Counted from the first letter of the stretch, positions 35,335-45,655 are shown. The stretch: 64,000 nt of DNA from Methylobacterium sp. J-078 (GCF_022829285.1 NZ_JAKSYI010000121.1:51792-115791); one strand, 5' to 3'. Notes: generated by a model from the letters alone, not told the origin. Translations and numbers: made by a program.

Positions 35335-36828
35335 CTACCGGAACGGCGGTTCGTCGAAGCTGCGCAGTTTGCGCGAATGCAGGCCGTGGCGCTCGGCCCG
35401 CAAGTTGTCGAGGGCGGCGAGCCCGATCAGCAGATGCTCCGCAACCGCGCGCTCGTAGAACGCGTTGGCCGCACCCGGCAGCTTGATCTCGCCGTGCAGC
35501 GGCTTGTCGGAGACGCAGAGCAGGGTGCCGTAGGGAACCCGAAGGCGGTAACCCTGGGCCGCGATGGTGCCGCTCTCCATGTCGACGCCGATGGCGCGGG
35601 AGAGGTTGATGCGCCGACGCTCCTGGCTGAAGCGGAGCTCCCAATTGCGATCGTCGTAGGTGACGACGGTTCCGGTCCGGAGGCGGCGCTTCAGGGCCTC
35701 GCTCTTCTCGCCGGTGATGCTGGCCGCCGCCGCCTGGAGGGCGAGCTGGACCTCGGCGAGCGCCGGCACGGGCACGTCGGGCGGCACGAGCTCGTCGAGG
35801 ATGCGGTCGCGACGCAGGTAGCCGTGCGCGAGGACGTAGTCGCCGATGGTCTGCGACTGGCGCAGGCCGCCGCAATGGCCGACCATGAGCCAGCAATGCG
35901 GGCGCAGGACCGCGAGATGGTCGGTGATCGTCTTCGCGTTGGAAGGACCGACGCCGATATTGACCAGGGTGGTGCCCTGCTGGCTGCCGTCGGAGCCGCG
36001 CGCCACAAGGTGGTAGGCCGGCATCTGGTACTTGTGCCAGGGCGAGGCCGCGATGAGCGCCGCCGGATCGACGGAGGCGGCCTCCGCCCGCGAGACCGAG
36101 ATGCCGCCGGGCAGGATCATCCGTTCGAAGCCTTCGTCGCCGCGTGCGAGGCGCTCCAGGCCGTGTCGGATGAAGCCGTCGACGTAGCGATGGTAGTTCG
36201 TCAGCAGGATCCAGGGCTGCACGTCGCGCCAGTCGCTGCCCGTGTAATGCACGAGGCGCCGCAGCGAATAGTCGGTCCGGATCGCGTCGAACAGTGCCAG
36301 CGGGCGGGGCACATCGGGCAGCTCCTGCCAGAGCCCGTCCGCGATCTCGTCGCCCACCACGGAGAGCAGCGGCACGGGGAAGTAGGTGGCGAGGTCGCGG
36401 GGCGTGACCCCGCTGCGGCCGAGATCCGCGCCGGGCTCGATCACGTAGGGATAGGGGATCTCCTGGGCGCTGAGGCCGACCTCGAGGGTGGCGCCGTAGT
36501 CGCGGACCAGGGGGCGCAACTGTTCGAGGAGGTAGCCGCGGAACTGCGCCGGCTGGGTCACGGTGGTGGCGTAGCTGCCCGGCGCCTGGAACTTGGCCGT
36601 CGCCCGCGCGACACGCGGGATCGGCCCCGTCGGCTGGTAGGTGACCCGCAACTCCGGATAGCGGAACTGCAGCCGCTCCGTGGAATCGGGGGGCGCCCCG
36701 CCATCGAGGTAGCGGGCCAGGGCCGATTGCAGGGCCTCGATCGCGCCCGCGTGCAGCGCGGCGAGGCGGTCCACGGCCGTCTCGGGGTCGGAGACGGATT
36801 CCATCGGTCGCAGCTCGTCGCGGATCAC
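35335..36828 (-). CDS. amn: AMP nucleosidase
   Basis: Hydrolyses AMP to adenine and ribose 5-phosphate, tuning the adenylate pool. 497 residues with the N-terminal AMN domain and the C-terminal phosphorylase-like catalytic domain (GTTLVNIGVGPSNAKTITDH, MVGHCGGLRQSQTIGDYVLA, VDMESGTIAAQGYRL). GTG 36828 has GGGAGG four bases before it; GTG 36855 and ATG 36804 are alternatives. It is convergent with the kinase gene, with 10 bases between stops. Confidence 0.93.
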   Translation of the reverse strand: MIRDELRPMESVSDPETAVDRLAALHAGAIEALQSALARYLDGGAPPDSTERLQFRYPELRVTYQPTGPIPRVARATAKFQAPGSYATTVTQPAQFRGYLLEQLRPLVRDYGATLEVGLSAQEIPYPYVIEPGADLGRSGVTPRDLATYFPVPLLSVVGDEIADGLWQELPDVPRPLALFDAIRTDYSLRRLVHYTGSDWRDVQPWILLTNYHRYVDGFIRHGLERLARGDEGFERMILPGGISVSRAEAASVDPAALIAASPWHKYQMPAYHLVARGSDGSQQGTTLVNIGVGPSNAKTITDHLAVLRPHCWLMVGHCGGLRQSQTIGDYVLAHGYLRRDRILDELVPPDVPVPALAEVQLALQAAAASITGEKSEALKRRLRTGTVVTYDDRNWELRFSQERRRINLSRAIGVDMESGTIAAQGYRLRVPYGTLLCVSDKPLHGEIKLPGAANAFYERAVAEHLLIGLAALDNLRAERHGLHSRKLRSFDEPPFR

Positions 36829-37077
36829 GGTACCTCCCGGCCAAACCTCGGTCACGGGGTCTTACACCGCCCAGCGGCCGGACGCGAACGCACGTTCCCG
36901 CTCCCGATGCAGGTATGCGACGATGGACCGGAAGGTTGTATGTCACGCGGTTTTTGGCGAATTCGCCTCGTTAACTTATGCTATGCAACCTGGACATCAC
37001 CTTTCCCGGTAGTCCGGTCCCCGTGACCGGGCGGAGGGGAGTAACGGGGACAGGCATGTCGGGGGAACGGTGCGTTG

Positions 37078-39459
37078 ATGTTGACACTCGTCGGTTGCTT
37101 CAGGGCCGACAATGATCGATGGCTCGCCCTACCGGCAGCGCTGATCTGCGCCCTGGCGGCGGGCGCGACGATCGCCCTCCTCTCCCATGCGCAGAAGACG
37201 TCCGGTGCCTGGCGCGGGGGCTGGCTCGTCATCGCGGCCTTCGCGGGCGGGACCGGCATCTGGGCCACGCATTTCCTGGCGATGCTGGCCTGCGATCAGG
37301 AATACCCCGTCGGCTACGCTACCGCACCGACGGCGCTTTCCCTGGTCTTCGCGGTCCTGCTGAGCGGCCTCGGTCTCGCGACGGCGATCGCGCGACCCGG
37401 ACGCATCGCTCCCCTCCTCGGCGGCGGCATCCTCGGCCTGGGCATCGCGGCGATGCACTATACCGGGATGGCGGCCTACCAGTTCCAAGGCCACACGGCG
37501 TGGCACGCGGGCCCGGTCGTGCTCTCCGTCGTGTTCAGCACGGTCATGGCCGGAGCCGCCCTCCGGGTGGGCCTCGCCGGCAACCGCGTCCGCCACCGCA
37601 TTCTCGGGCCGGCCTTGCTGGTCGTCGCCATCTGCGGGCACCACGTCCTGGGCCTCACGGCCCTGACGCTGGAGTCCGATCCCCGCGTGGTCGTTCCGGC
37701 CGAGGCCGTGCCGCCGACCTGGCTCGCCGTCCCCGTGGTCCTGGCGAGCCTGACGATCCTGCTGATGGCCTGCACCGCCATGGTGATCGACATCCGCGAT
37801 CGCCAGCGGGCGGTCTATCGGGAACGCCTCCGAAGCCTCGCCAACGCTGCCGTGGAGGGTCTGGTGATCTGCCACGGCGGGAGGATCGTCAGTGCCAACG
37901 AGAGCTTCGCGCGTCTGACCGGAACCGACGCGCGAAGCCTCGCCGGGGTGGAGGTGTCGCGCTTCCTGCCCGATTTCGCCACGGGCGACGTGCTGGCCGG
38001 TGCTCATGAGGACGGGGTCGAGGGCCTCTTGCGGCGTTCGGACGGGACCGAACTGCCCGTCGAGTTGATCGCGCGACCGGTGGCCTACGGCCGCGCGCCG
38101 CACCTCGCGATCGCGGTGCGTGACCTGACGGCCCGACGGCGCGCGGAGCGCCAGATCCGGTACCTGGCCGGCCACGACGCCCTGACGGGCCTGTTCAATC
38201 GGCAGAACTTCCACGCCTGCCTGGATCACGAGATCCGGCGGGCGACCGCGTCGGGCACGCGATTGGCCCTCCTGGCCATCAACCTCGACGGTTTCAAGCA
38301 AGTCAACGACCTGTTCGGCCACGCCAACGGGGACGCGACCCTCGCGCGGGTGGCGAGGGTGATCGGCGACCAGCTCGGGACGGACCAGATCGCTGCCCGG
38401 ATCGGGGGCGACGAGTTCGCGGTCCTGACCCCATGCGCCCACGGCGTCGCGGCCGGTCGCCTCGCAGAGGAGATCCGCGCGGCCCTCTACGCCGCCGATG
38501 GCCTCGCCGGGGGCGAACCCCTGCCGGAGATCTCCATCGGCATCGCGCTGTTTCCGGACGATGCGACCGACCGAAACGATCTCCTGAACGCAGCCGACAC
38601 CGCGCTGCAACTCGCCAAGACCGTGGGGCGTGGCAGCTACCGGTTCTTCGAAGCGGCGATGGGCAAGGAGGTCCGCGAGCGGCGCGTGCTGGAGAAGGCC
38701 CTGCGCCGGGCCCTCGCGCAGGGCGAACTACGCCTCGTCTACCAGCCGCAGATCGCGATCCGAACCGGGGCGGTCACCGGCTTCGAAGTGCTGATGCGTT
38801 GGCAGCATCCCGAGCACGGCTTCGTCTCGCCGGCCCTGTTCATCCCCATCGCGGAGGAGAGCGGGCTGATCCAAGAGATCGGCGCCTGGGCCCTGACCGA
38901 AGCCTGCCGCGAGGCGGCGGGATGGGACGTTCCCCTCACCGTGGCGGTCAATGTCTCCGGTGTCCAGATTCACGACCCCGCCTTCGCGCCGAGCGTCCGG
39001 GCGATCCTGTCCGAGACCGGCCTCGACCCGGCCCGCCTGGAACTCGAGATCACCGAGACGGCCCTGATCCGCGATCCGGACCGTGCCTCCACCAATCTGC
39101 GCGAACTGAAGGCGCTGGGCCTGCGCATCGCCATGGACGATTTCGGGACCGGGTACTCCTCCCTCTCCAACCTGCGCCTGTTTCCCTTCGACCAGATCAA
39201 GATCGACGGCTCCTTCGTCGCGGCGGTGGATTCCAACCCCCAGGCGGCAGCCATCGTGCGCTCGGTGCTCGGCCTCGGCGCCGGCCTCGGCCTGCCGGTC
39301 ATCGCCGAGGGCGTCGAGACCGCCGCGGAACTTGCCTTCCTGACTGCCGAGAACTGCCACGCCGCGCAGGGCTACTTCATCGGCCGGCCCGGCCCCATCG
39401 CCGCCTTCGCCTGCCATACCCACCGCTCACCCGCAACGGCCCATGCGGGGGTCGGTTAA
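37078..39459 (+). CDS. MHYT-PAS-GGDEF-EAL cyclic-di-GMP signalling protein
   Basis: 793 residues. Seven N-terminal helices form an MHYT sensor (WATHFLAML; IAAMHYTGMAAYQF; HHVLGL), proposed to bind copper and sense gas or redox. A PAS segment (LANAAVEGLVICHGGRIVSA) and a GGDEF domain (RIGGDEFAVL) follow. The EAL domain's signature reads EVL (GFEVLMRW), but downstream catalytic motifs remain: NVSGVQ, ELEITETAL, DDFGTGYSSL, KIDGSF, AEGVET. Both synthase and phosphodiesterase activities are therefore conceivable. ATG 37078 follows a 250-base intergenic region. Confidence 0.92.
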   Translation: MLTLVGCFRADNDRWLALPAALICALAAGATIALLSHAQKTSGAWRGGWLVIAAFAGGTGIWATHFLAMLACDQEYPVGYATAPTALSLVFAVLLSGLGLATAIARPGRIAPLLGGGILGLGIAAMHYTGMAAYQFQGHTAWHAGPVVLSVVFSTVMAGAALRVGLAGNRVRHRILGPALLVVAICGHHVLGLTALTLESDPRVVVPAEAVPPTWLAVPVVLASLTILLMACTAMVIDIRDRQRAVYRERLRSLANAAVEGLVICHGGRIVSANESFARLTGTDARSLAGVEVSRFLPDFATGDVLAGAHEDGVEGLLRRSDGTELPVELIARPVAYGRAPHLAIAVRDLTARRRAERQIRYLAGHDALTGLFNRQNFHACLDHEIRRATASGTRLALLAINLDGFKQVNDLFGHANGDATLARVARVIGDQLGTDQIAARIGGDEFAVLTPCAHGVAAGRLAEEIRAALYAADGLAGGEPLPEISIGIALFPDDATDRNDLLNAADTALQLAKTVGRGSYRFFEAAMGKEVRERRVLEKALRRALAQGELRLVYQPQIAIRTGAVTGFEVLMRWQHPEHGFVSPALFIPIAEESGLIQEIGAWALTEACREAAGWDVPLTVAVNVSGVQIHDPAFAPSVRAILSETGLDPARLELEITETALIRDPDRASTNLRELKALGLRIAMDDFGTGYSSLSNLRLFPFDQIKIDGSFVAAVDSNPQAAAIVRSVLGLGAGLGLPVIAEGVETAAELAFLTAENCHAAQGYFIGRPGPIAAFACHTHRSPATAHAGVG

Positions 39460-39540
39460 AGCCCGCCTTGCTCCCGGCACCGGCTTGTTCGAAACGGAGC
39501 CGCGCACGCGGGTCCGGCGCGCCAAGAAGGGAAGTTCGGG

Positions 39541-40038
39541 ATGAGCGACGCGACGGGACACCGGCCGGGCGAGGCGGCGATCGCCCTGCCCGAGACCTAC
39601 GATGCCGGGCTCTACTTCATCGGCCGCATCCGCACGCCCTGGGCGACGCGCGGCGAATGCCCGAAGAACGGTCTCAAGACCGATGCGGTCTGCACCGTGA
39701 TCATTGATGCGCCGTTCTCCGACGCGCTCCAGAACGTCGAGGGCGCGAGCCACCTCATCGTGCTCTACTGGATGGACGAGGCCGCCCGCGACCTCGCGCT
39801 CCAGCGCCCCCGCCATGCGGAGGGCAGCCGGGGCACGTTCTCCCTGCGTTCGCCGGTGCGCCCGAACCCCATCGCCCTGTCGGTGGTCGAGCTTCTGGAA
39901 CGGGACGGATCGAGCCTGCGGGTGCGCGGCCTCGATTGCCGCGACGGAACCCCGCTCCTCGACATCAAGCCCTACTTCGCGACGACGGATTCGCGTCCCG
40001 GTGCCACGGTGGAGCGCGCCGGAACGGCACCGCGCTGA
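39541..40038 (+). CDS. trmO: tRNA (N6-threonylcarbamoyladenosine(37)-N6)-methyltransferase TrmO
   Basis: 165 residues of the TsaA/YaeB-type beta-barrel SAM enzyme that methylates t6A37 in tRNA-Thr. Motifs: IGRIRTPWATRGECPKNG near the N-terminus, LIVLYWMDEA, RSPVRPNPIALSVVELL and CRDGTPLLDIKPYFA. This is the short form without the C-terminal extension. GAAGGGAAG precedes ATG 39541. It is convergent with the RND operon. Confidence 0.88.
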   Translation: MSDATGHRPGEAAIALPETYDAGLYFIGRIRTPWATRGECPKNGLKTDAVCTVIIDAPFSDALQNVEGASHLIVLYWMDEAARDLALQRPRHAEGSRGTFSLRSPVRPNPIALSVVELLERDGSSLRVRGLDCRDGTPLLDIKPYFATTDSRPGATVERAGTAPR

Positions 40039-40066
40039 CGCGATCCCCCCGGCGCGACCTCGGCAA

Positions 40067-43000
40067 TCAGCCGGCGGGTGCCGGCTCCTCGGCGCCGTGA
40101 ACCTGCCCGTCCGCGCCGTGGACCTTGCGCGGCGTGCCCTTCGGCGGCGCCTTGATCCGGTACCAGCCGACATAGAGCGCCGGCAGGAAGAACAGCGTCA
40201 GGAAGGTGGCGGCAAGGATGCCGCCGATCATGGCGTAGGCCATCGGCCCCCAGAACACCTCGCGGGCGATGGGGATCAGGCCGAGGCTCGCCGCGGCCGC
40301 CGTGAGCAGGATCGGTCGCATGCGGTGGCAGGTGGCGTCCACCACCGCGTCCCAGGGGGGAAGCCCGTCGCGCTCGTACTCGTCGATCTGGGTCACCAGG
40401 ATCACCGAGTTGCGCACGATGATGCCGATCAGCGCCAGCACGCCCAAGATCGCCACGAAGCCCATCGGCTTGTTGAAGGTGAGAAGCGCGATGGCGACGC
40501 CAATCAACCCCAGCGGCGCGACGCTCGCCACCAGGAAGAGCTTCTGGAAGCTCTGGAGCTGAATCATCAGGAACATCGCCATGGTGAGCAGCATCACCGG
40601 CGCCACCGCCGCGATCGGCCCCTGGCCCTTGGCGCTCTCCTCCACGGCCCCGCCCACCGCCAGGACGTAGCCGTCCGGCAAGCTCTTGTTGAACGCGGTG
40701 ATCTTCTCGTCGAGCTGGCTCACCACCGTGGCGGGCTGGGTGTCGTCGGAGATCGAGGCCCGCACCGTGATGGTCGGCAGGCGGTCGCGGCGCCAGACGA
40801 TGGGCTGCTCCAGCTCGTAGCCGATGGTGGCAAACGCCAGCAGCGGAACGACGCTGCCGTTGGCCAGCGGCACCTGCAGGCTCTGGAGCGTGTCGAGGGA
40901 ATTGCGCTCCACGGCCTGCGCGCGGGCGACCACGTTGACGAGGTAGATCGAATCCCGGACCTGGGTGATCGCCCGGCCGCCCACGATGCCGTTGAGCAGG
41001 CCCGCGATGTCCTCCGAGGTCACGCCGAGCTGGCGCGCCTTGTCCTGGATGATGTCGACCTTGAGCACCTTGCCGGGCTCGTTCCAGTCGAAGGTCGGCA
41101 CGTCGAGATGCGGGTTGCCGCCGACGATGTTGCCGAGGGTGAGCGCGTAGGCCCGCAGGGTCTGCAGGTCGGGGCCGCTGAGGCGGTACTGGACCGGGCG
41201 TCCGACCGGCGGTCCGAGGTCGAGGGAGTGGATCAGGAAGTCGGTGCCGACGAATTTCTCGCGCGCGAGCTTGTCGAGCTTCAGCTTCATGCGCTCGCGT
41301 GCCTCGATCGACTTCGTCTCGATGACGATCTGGCCGAAGAAGGCGTTGCCGAGCTGCTGGTCCAGCGGCAGGTAGAAGCGCACCGCGCCCTGGCCCACAT
41401 AGGACGACCAGCGCACGATCTCGGGGTCGCCCACCAGGGTCGCCTCGAAGCGGTCCATCTGGCCCTTCGTCTCCGCGATGCTGGCGTTCTGCGGCAGCGT
41501 CATGTCGACGAGGAGCTCGGGCCGGTCGGAGGCCGGGAAGAACTGCTGCTGCACGAAGCCCATGCCGACGATCGAGGCGCCGAGCATGCCGAGGCAGACG
41601 ATCACGGTGGTCCATCGCCAGCGCATGGCGCCCAGCAGCAGCCCCGTGAAGATCCGCATCGACCGGCTCGGGGTGCCGTGATCCTTGTGCTTCATCTGCT
41701 TCGGCAGGAGCTTCACGCCGATGAGGGGCGCGAACAGCACCGCCACCACCCAGGAGACGAGGAGGGAGGCGGCGATGACGACGAAGAGCGAGTAGGTGTA
41801 CTCGCCCGCCGACGAGCCATTGAAGCCGATGGGCAGGAAGCCCGCCACGGTCACGAGCGTGCCGGTCAGCATCGGGAAGGCGGTGGAGGTGTAGGCGAAG
41901 GTCGCAGCCTTCTTCAGGCTGTCGCCGACTTCCAGGCGCGCGACCATCATCTCGACCGTGATCATCGCGTCGTCGACGAGGAGGCCGAGGGCGATGATGA
42001 GGGCACCCAGCGAGATGCGCTGGAGCGTGACGCCCATGACCTGCATGACTACGAAGACGATGGCGAGGACGAGCGGGATCGACAGCGAGACCACAAGGCC
42101 GGCGCGCCAGCCCAGCGAGATGAAGCTCACCGCCAGCACGATCACCACGGCCTCGACGAGTGCCTTGGTGAAGCCGCCCACCGCCTCCTCGACGATTTTC
42201 GGCTGGTCCGAGACGAGGTGGATGCCGACGCCCACCGGCAGCTCGCCCTCGAGCTTGCGCATGCGTTCCTTCAGGTCGTGGCCGAAGGTGAGCAGGTTGC
42301 CCGAGGGCTGCATCGCGATGGCCAGACCGATGGCCGGCTGTCCGTTGAAGCGGAACAGATCGGTCGGCGGGTCCGTGAAGCCGCGGGAGATCTCGGCGAC
42401 GTCGGAAAGGCGGAAGAAGCGGTCGTTCACCCGCAGGTTCACGGCGCGCAGGCTCTCCTCGTTGATGAACTGGCCGCCGACCCGGACGGAGACCCGCTCC
42501 GGCCCGGCCTGGATCACGCCGGAGGGCGCGATGGCGTTCTGCGATTGCAGGGTCTTGATCACCGAGTTGGTGTCGAGGCCGAGGCCGGCGAGCTTGCGGG
42601 TGGAGAAGTCGAGATAGATCACCTCGTCCTGCGCGCCGAGAAGCTGCATCTTGCCCGCAGACGGCACCTTCTTCACCTCGGCGCGGACCCGCTCGACGTA
42701 GTCGCGCAGCTGGCGCGGGGTCACGCCGTCGGCCGTGAAGGCGTAGACGTTGCCGAAGACGTCACCGAACTCGTCGTTGAAGAACGGCCCCTGGATCCCT
42801 TGCGGGAAGGTGTTCTGGATGTCGCCGATGCGCTTGCGGACCTGGTAGAAGATCGCCGGGATGGTCTTGGGCGGCGTCGTCTCGCGCAGCTGCACGAATA
42901 CCGTGGCCTGGCCCGGCGTGGTGTAGCTGCGGCTGAAATCGACGGCATCGATCTGCTGCACCTCCTTCTCGATCCGCTCGGTGACCTGATCGAGGGTGTC

Positions 43001-43180
43001 GCCGATGGTGGCGCCGGGCCAGCGCGCCTGCACGATCATGGTCTTGATCGCGAAGGGCGGGTCCTCCTCGCGCCCGAGGCGCTCGTAGGCCAGGAAACCG
43101 GCCACCACCGAGATCAGCATCAGGAACCAGACGAAGGAGCGGTGCTCCAACGCCCATTCGGAGAGATTGAAGTTCTTCAC
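40067..43180 (-). CDS. RND efflux transporter, inner-membrane pump
   Basis: 1037 residues, HAE1/AcrB-type with 12 helices and two large periplasmic loops. The proton-relay pair in helix 4 is present (LIIALGLLVDDAMITVEMMV), and there is a second-half copy (ILGVLALIGIIVRNSVILV). It is encoded last in an operon after two adaptor genes. Unlike AcrB it would work with two different membrane-fusion proteins, as TriC does. Substrates unknown. No outer-membrane channel gene is adjacent. Confidence 0.93.
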   Translation of the reverse strand: MKNFNLSEWALEHRSFVWFLMLISVVAGFLAYERLGREEDPPFAIKTMIVQARWPGATIGDTLDQVTERIEKEVQQIDAVDFSRSYTTPGQATVFVQLRETTPPKTIPAIFYQVRKRIGDIQNTFPQGIQGPFFNDEFGDVFGNVYAFTADGVTPRQLRDYVERVRAEVKKVPSAGKMQLLGAQDEVIYLDFSTRKLAGLGLDTNSVIKTLQSQNAIAPSGVIQAGPERVSVRVGGQFINEESLRAVNLRVNDRFFRLSDVAEISRGFTDPPTDLFRFNGQPAIGLAIAMQPSGNLLTFGHDLKERMRKLEGELPVGVGIHLVSDQPKIVEEAVGGFTKALVEAVVIVLAVSFISLGWRAGLVVSLSIPLVLAIVFVVMQVMGVTLQRISLGALIIALGLLVDDAMITVEMMVARLEVGDSLKKAATFAYTSTAFPMLTGTLVTVAGFLPIGFNGSSAGEYTYSLFVVIAASLLVSWVVAVLFAPLIGVKLLPKQMKHKDHGTPSRSMRIFTGLLLGAMRWRWTTVIVCLGMLGASIVGMGFVQQQFFPASDRPELLVDMTLPQNASIAETKGQMDRFEATLVGDPEIVRWSSYVGQGAVRFYLPLDQQLGNAFFGQIVIETKSIEARERMKLKLDKLAREKFVGTDFLIHSLDLGPPVGRPVQYRLSGPDLQTLRAYALTLGNIVGGNPHLDVPTFDWNEPGKVLKVDIIQDKARQLGVTSEDIAGLLNGIVGGRAITQVRDSIYLVNVVARAQAVERNSLDTLQSLQVPLANGSVVPLLAFATIGYELEQPIVWRRDRLPTITVRASISDDTQPATVVSQLDEKITAFNKSLPDGYVLAVGGAVEESAKGQGPIAAVAPVMLLTMAMFLMIQLQSFQKLFLVASVAPLGLIGVAIALLTFNKPMGFVAILGVLALIGIIVRNSVILVTQIDEYERDGLPPWDAVVDATCHRMRPILLTAAAASLGLIPIAREVFWGPMAYAMIGGILAATFLTLFFLPALYVGWYRIKAPPKGTPRKVHGADGQVHGAEEPAPAG

Positions 43181-43241
43181 GGGATTGCTCTCGCCTCACC
43201 GGGGTGGCGGCTGATGATGGACGGCGTTAGGCTCGGGCGCG

Positions 43242-44318
43242 TCAGGGCGCCTGATCGGGCAGGCGTACGGCCTGCCCGTCCTTGAGCGAATGGACGCCGG
43301 CCAGGACCACGCGGTCGCCGGCATCCAGGCCCGCGCCGATGCTGACGTGGTTCGCGTCCCGGCGCGTGACGGTGACGGGCCGCTTGAGCACGCTCTTCCC
43401 GTCGGGCGCGACGACCCAGACGGCGTCGCGGCCATCCTCGGTCAGCACCACGGTGGCGGGCAGGTCCACATGGGGCGGCTCGGCCCGCGCCAGGGTGACC
43501 GTGAGGGTCGAGCCGAGGCGGAAGGCCTCCGAGGGCTTGACCAGGGTCATGCGGATGCGCCGGGTGCGCGTGGTCTGGTCGGCGAAGGGTGCGATCTCGC
43601 GCACCCGCGCCGTCGCCGTCACGTCCGGGGCGCTCTGAAGCGAGACGGTGAACTGGGCCTGCGTCGGCATCGTGCCGACGAGTTCCTCGGGAATGTCGAC
43701 CACGGCCTCGCGCTCCTCGGGCCGGGCCAGGGTCGCCACCGCCTGGCCCGCGCTGAGCACCTGTCCGACCTCGGCGCTGCGCACCGTGACGACGCCGTCG
43801 AAATCCGCGTGCAGCTCCGTGTAGCCCATCTGGTCCTGGGCCCGCTGCAGGTTCGCCTCGGCCTGGGAAACGCGGGCCTGGGCGGTGTCGCGGCTCGCCA
43901 CGGCGGTGTCGAGCTGGGCCTGCGTGACGTTGCCGCCGGCGAGCAGGCGGCGGCGGCGCGATTCCGTGGCGCTCGCGTTCTCGGCCTGCGCCTTGGCATC
44001 GGCGAGTTCCGCCTCGGCCCTGGTCAGGGCGAAGCGGGTCACCACCGGATCCAGGGCGGCGATGCGCTGCCCCTTGTGGACGATGTCGCCCATGGTCACG
44101 TCGCGGGCGATCATGCGCCCCGCGATCTGGAAACCGATCTCGGACTGGTAGCGCGGCGCCACGACACCCGCGAAGGGGCCGAAGACCTGGGCCGAGACCG
44201 GCTTCACGACCCGGTAGAGCACCGGCCGCACAGGTGGCGGCGCAGCCGTCTCCTCCGCCGCCTGACAGGCGCCGAGCGGGAGGACGAGCGCGAGGGTGAG
44301 CAGGGCCGGACGGATCAT
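43242..44318 (-). CDS. RND adaptor (membrane fusion) lipoprotein, second of two
   Basis: 358 residues with a lipoprotein signal peptide (ALLTLALVLPLGACQAAEE, lipobox LGAC). Barrel-sandwich and hairpin halves follow (VVAPRYQSEIGFQIAGRMIA; YTELHADFDGVVTVRSAEVG), then the beta-barrel and membrane-proximal domains, ending RLPDQAP. ATG 44318 overlaps the upstream adaptor's stop (ATGA). Together with that gene it would form a heteromeric periplasmic adaptor ring. Confidence 0.9.
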   Translation of the reverse strand: MIRPALLTLALVLPLGACQAAEETAAPPPVRPVLYRVVKPVSAQVFGPFAGVVAPRYQSEIGFQIAGRMIARDVTMGDIVHKGQRIAALDPVVTRFALTRAEAELADAKAQAENASATESRRRRLLAGGNVTQAQLDTAVASRDTAQARVSQAEANLQRAQDQMGYTELHADFDGVVTVRSAEVGQVLSAGQAVATLARPEEREAVVDIPEELVGTMPTQAQFTVSLQSAPDVTATARVREIAPFADQTTRTRRIRMTLVKPSEAFRLGSTLTVTLARAEPPHVDLPATVVLTEDGRDAVWVVAPDGKSVLKRPVTVTRRDANHVSIGAGLDAGDRVVLAGVHSLKDGQAVRLPDQAP

Positions 44319-45451
44319 CGCGTGGCCTCCAGGGTCTCGGCGACCGCGACGGCCTGCCCCGGCCGAAGGAGCTGGATGCCCGCGATGACGACCTCCTCGC
44401 CGGGCTCGACGCCGCCCTTCAACGCGATGGTGTTGGGCCCGTAACGCTCGATCGTGACGGTGCGGGGCGAGACGGTGCCGCTGGCGGGATCGCGCACCCA
44501 GACCGCCGGGGCGTTCTCCCAGCGATAGAGCGCCGACCAGGGCAGCACGATCGCTTGGCGCGGCCGGAACTTGCCGGTGCCGATGACGACGGCGCCGAGG
44601 CTCATGGCCTCGGGCGTCTCGTCGAGCCCGACCTTGACCCGCACGGTGCCGGAGGCGGCATCCACGCTGGGGGAGATTTCCCGCACCCGGCCGACCGCCT
44701 GGACCCGCGGATCGGCCTGGAGCGTGACCGCGACGGTCTTGCTCTCGGGCGGCGCCGCGAGCACCGCCTCGAAGATGTTGAAGACGGCGTCGCGCGGCCC
44801 GTCCTGTGCCATCACCAGCACGGTCTGGCCGGTCTGCACGACCTGCCCGACTTCGAAGGTACGGCTCAGCACGATGCCGTCCACGCCCGCCTTCAGGTCC
44901 GTGTAGGAAAACTGCTCCTCGGCACTGCCCAGGGCCGCCTTGGCCGAGTCCACCGAGGCCTGTGTCGTGCGCAGCTGCTGCTCGGCGTCGTCGTAGCTCG
45001 GGCGGGTGGTGTAGCCGCTGGCCATGAGCTGCTCCTGGCGCTTGAAGTTCAGCTTGGCCTGGGTCAGCAGCGCCTCGGCCGAGGTGAGCGCGGCCTGCGC
45101 GTTGTTGAGGTTGGCGCGCTGCTCCTGCGGGTCGAGCTTGGCCAGCACCCGATCGGCGGTGACGTGATCGCCCACCTCCACGAGGCGCTTGGCGATCTTG
45201 CCGTTGGTGCGGAAGGCGACGTTCACCTGCGACTGAGCCTGGATGTCGCCGGTGAAAATGAGGTCGGAGGCGATGGTGGTGGCGCGCGCGACTACCGTGC
45301 GCACCACCGCGACGGCGGGGTTCGCGGGCTTGGCCGCCGCCTTGGCATCGCCCTCGGCGCTCGACGCGGGCGACATCGCGGCGGCACAGGCCGCGAGCAC
45401 CAGGGCCATGCCCCCGCGCTTACGCGGCCACACGGTCAGCCAACCCACCAT
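44315..45451 (-). CDS. RND adaptor (membrane fusion) protein, first of two
   Basis: 378 residues with an N-terminal signal region (GGMALVLAACAAAMSPASSA). Domain halves are FTGDIQAQSQVNVAFRTNGK and SYTDLKAGVDGIVLSRTFEVG, separated by an alpha-hairpin (NAQAALTSAEALLTQAKLNF). First gene of the pump operon; its start region faces the tetR gene across about 200 bases containing a perfect palindrome. A cleaved or lipid-modified N-terminus (LAAC) is possible if translation starts at the internal Met. Confidence 0.9.
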   Translation of the reverse strand: MVGWLTVWPRKRGGMALVLAACAAAMSPASSAEGDAKAAAKPANPAVAVVRTVVARATTIASDLIFTGDIQAQSQVNVAFRTNGKIAKRLVEVGDHVTADRVLAKLDPQEQRANLNNAQAALTSAEALLTQAKLNFKRQEQLMASGYTTRPSYDDAEQQLRTTQASVDSAKAALGSAEEQFSYTDLKAGVDGIVLSRTFEVGQVVQTGQTVLVMAQDGPRDAVFNIFEAVLAAPPESKTVAVTLQADPRVQAVGRVREISPSVDAASGTVRVKVGLDETPEAMSLGAVVIGTGKFRPRQAIVLPWSALYRWENAPAVWVRDPASGTVSPRTVTIERYGPNTIALKGGVEPGEEVVIAGIQLLRPGQAVAVAETLEATR

Positions 45452-45510
45452 CGCGTCCTCAGAACTCGAAAGGCCCCACCCTCCAAAGTCACATATCGGC
45501 TATCCTACCG

Positions 45511-45524
45511 ACCGTCCAGACGGT
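45511..45524. promoter_or_regulatory. Palindromic operator between RND operon and tetR
   Basis: Perfect palindrome ACCGTC-CA-GACGGT in the divergent interval, followed by a T-rich stretch. Position and form fit a TetR-family operator shared by both promoters. Confidence 0.6.
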
Positions 45525-45655
45525 TTCTTTTTTTCGCGGACCATCTTCCCGGCTCGACCGTTCCCCGGTATCCCCTTGATGAGATCGACTTTCTCGCCGG
45601 TCGCGGCGCTGATCGTCCCCCCCTCGAAGCCGCCGGCGGACCGGCCGGATCGTCG

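Noticed and set aside
39704..43285. A 1193-codon plus-strand open frame opposite the RND pump
   Set aside because: Antisense shadow of the high-GC pump gene; the composition is Asp/Gly/His/Arg-rich without domains.
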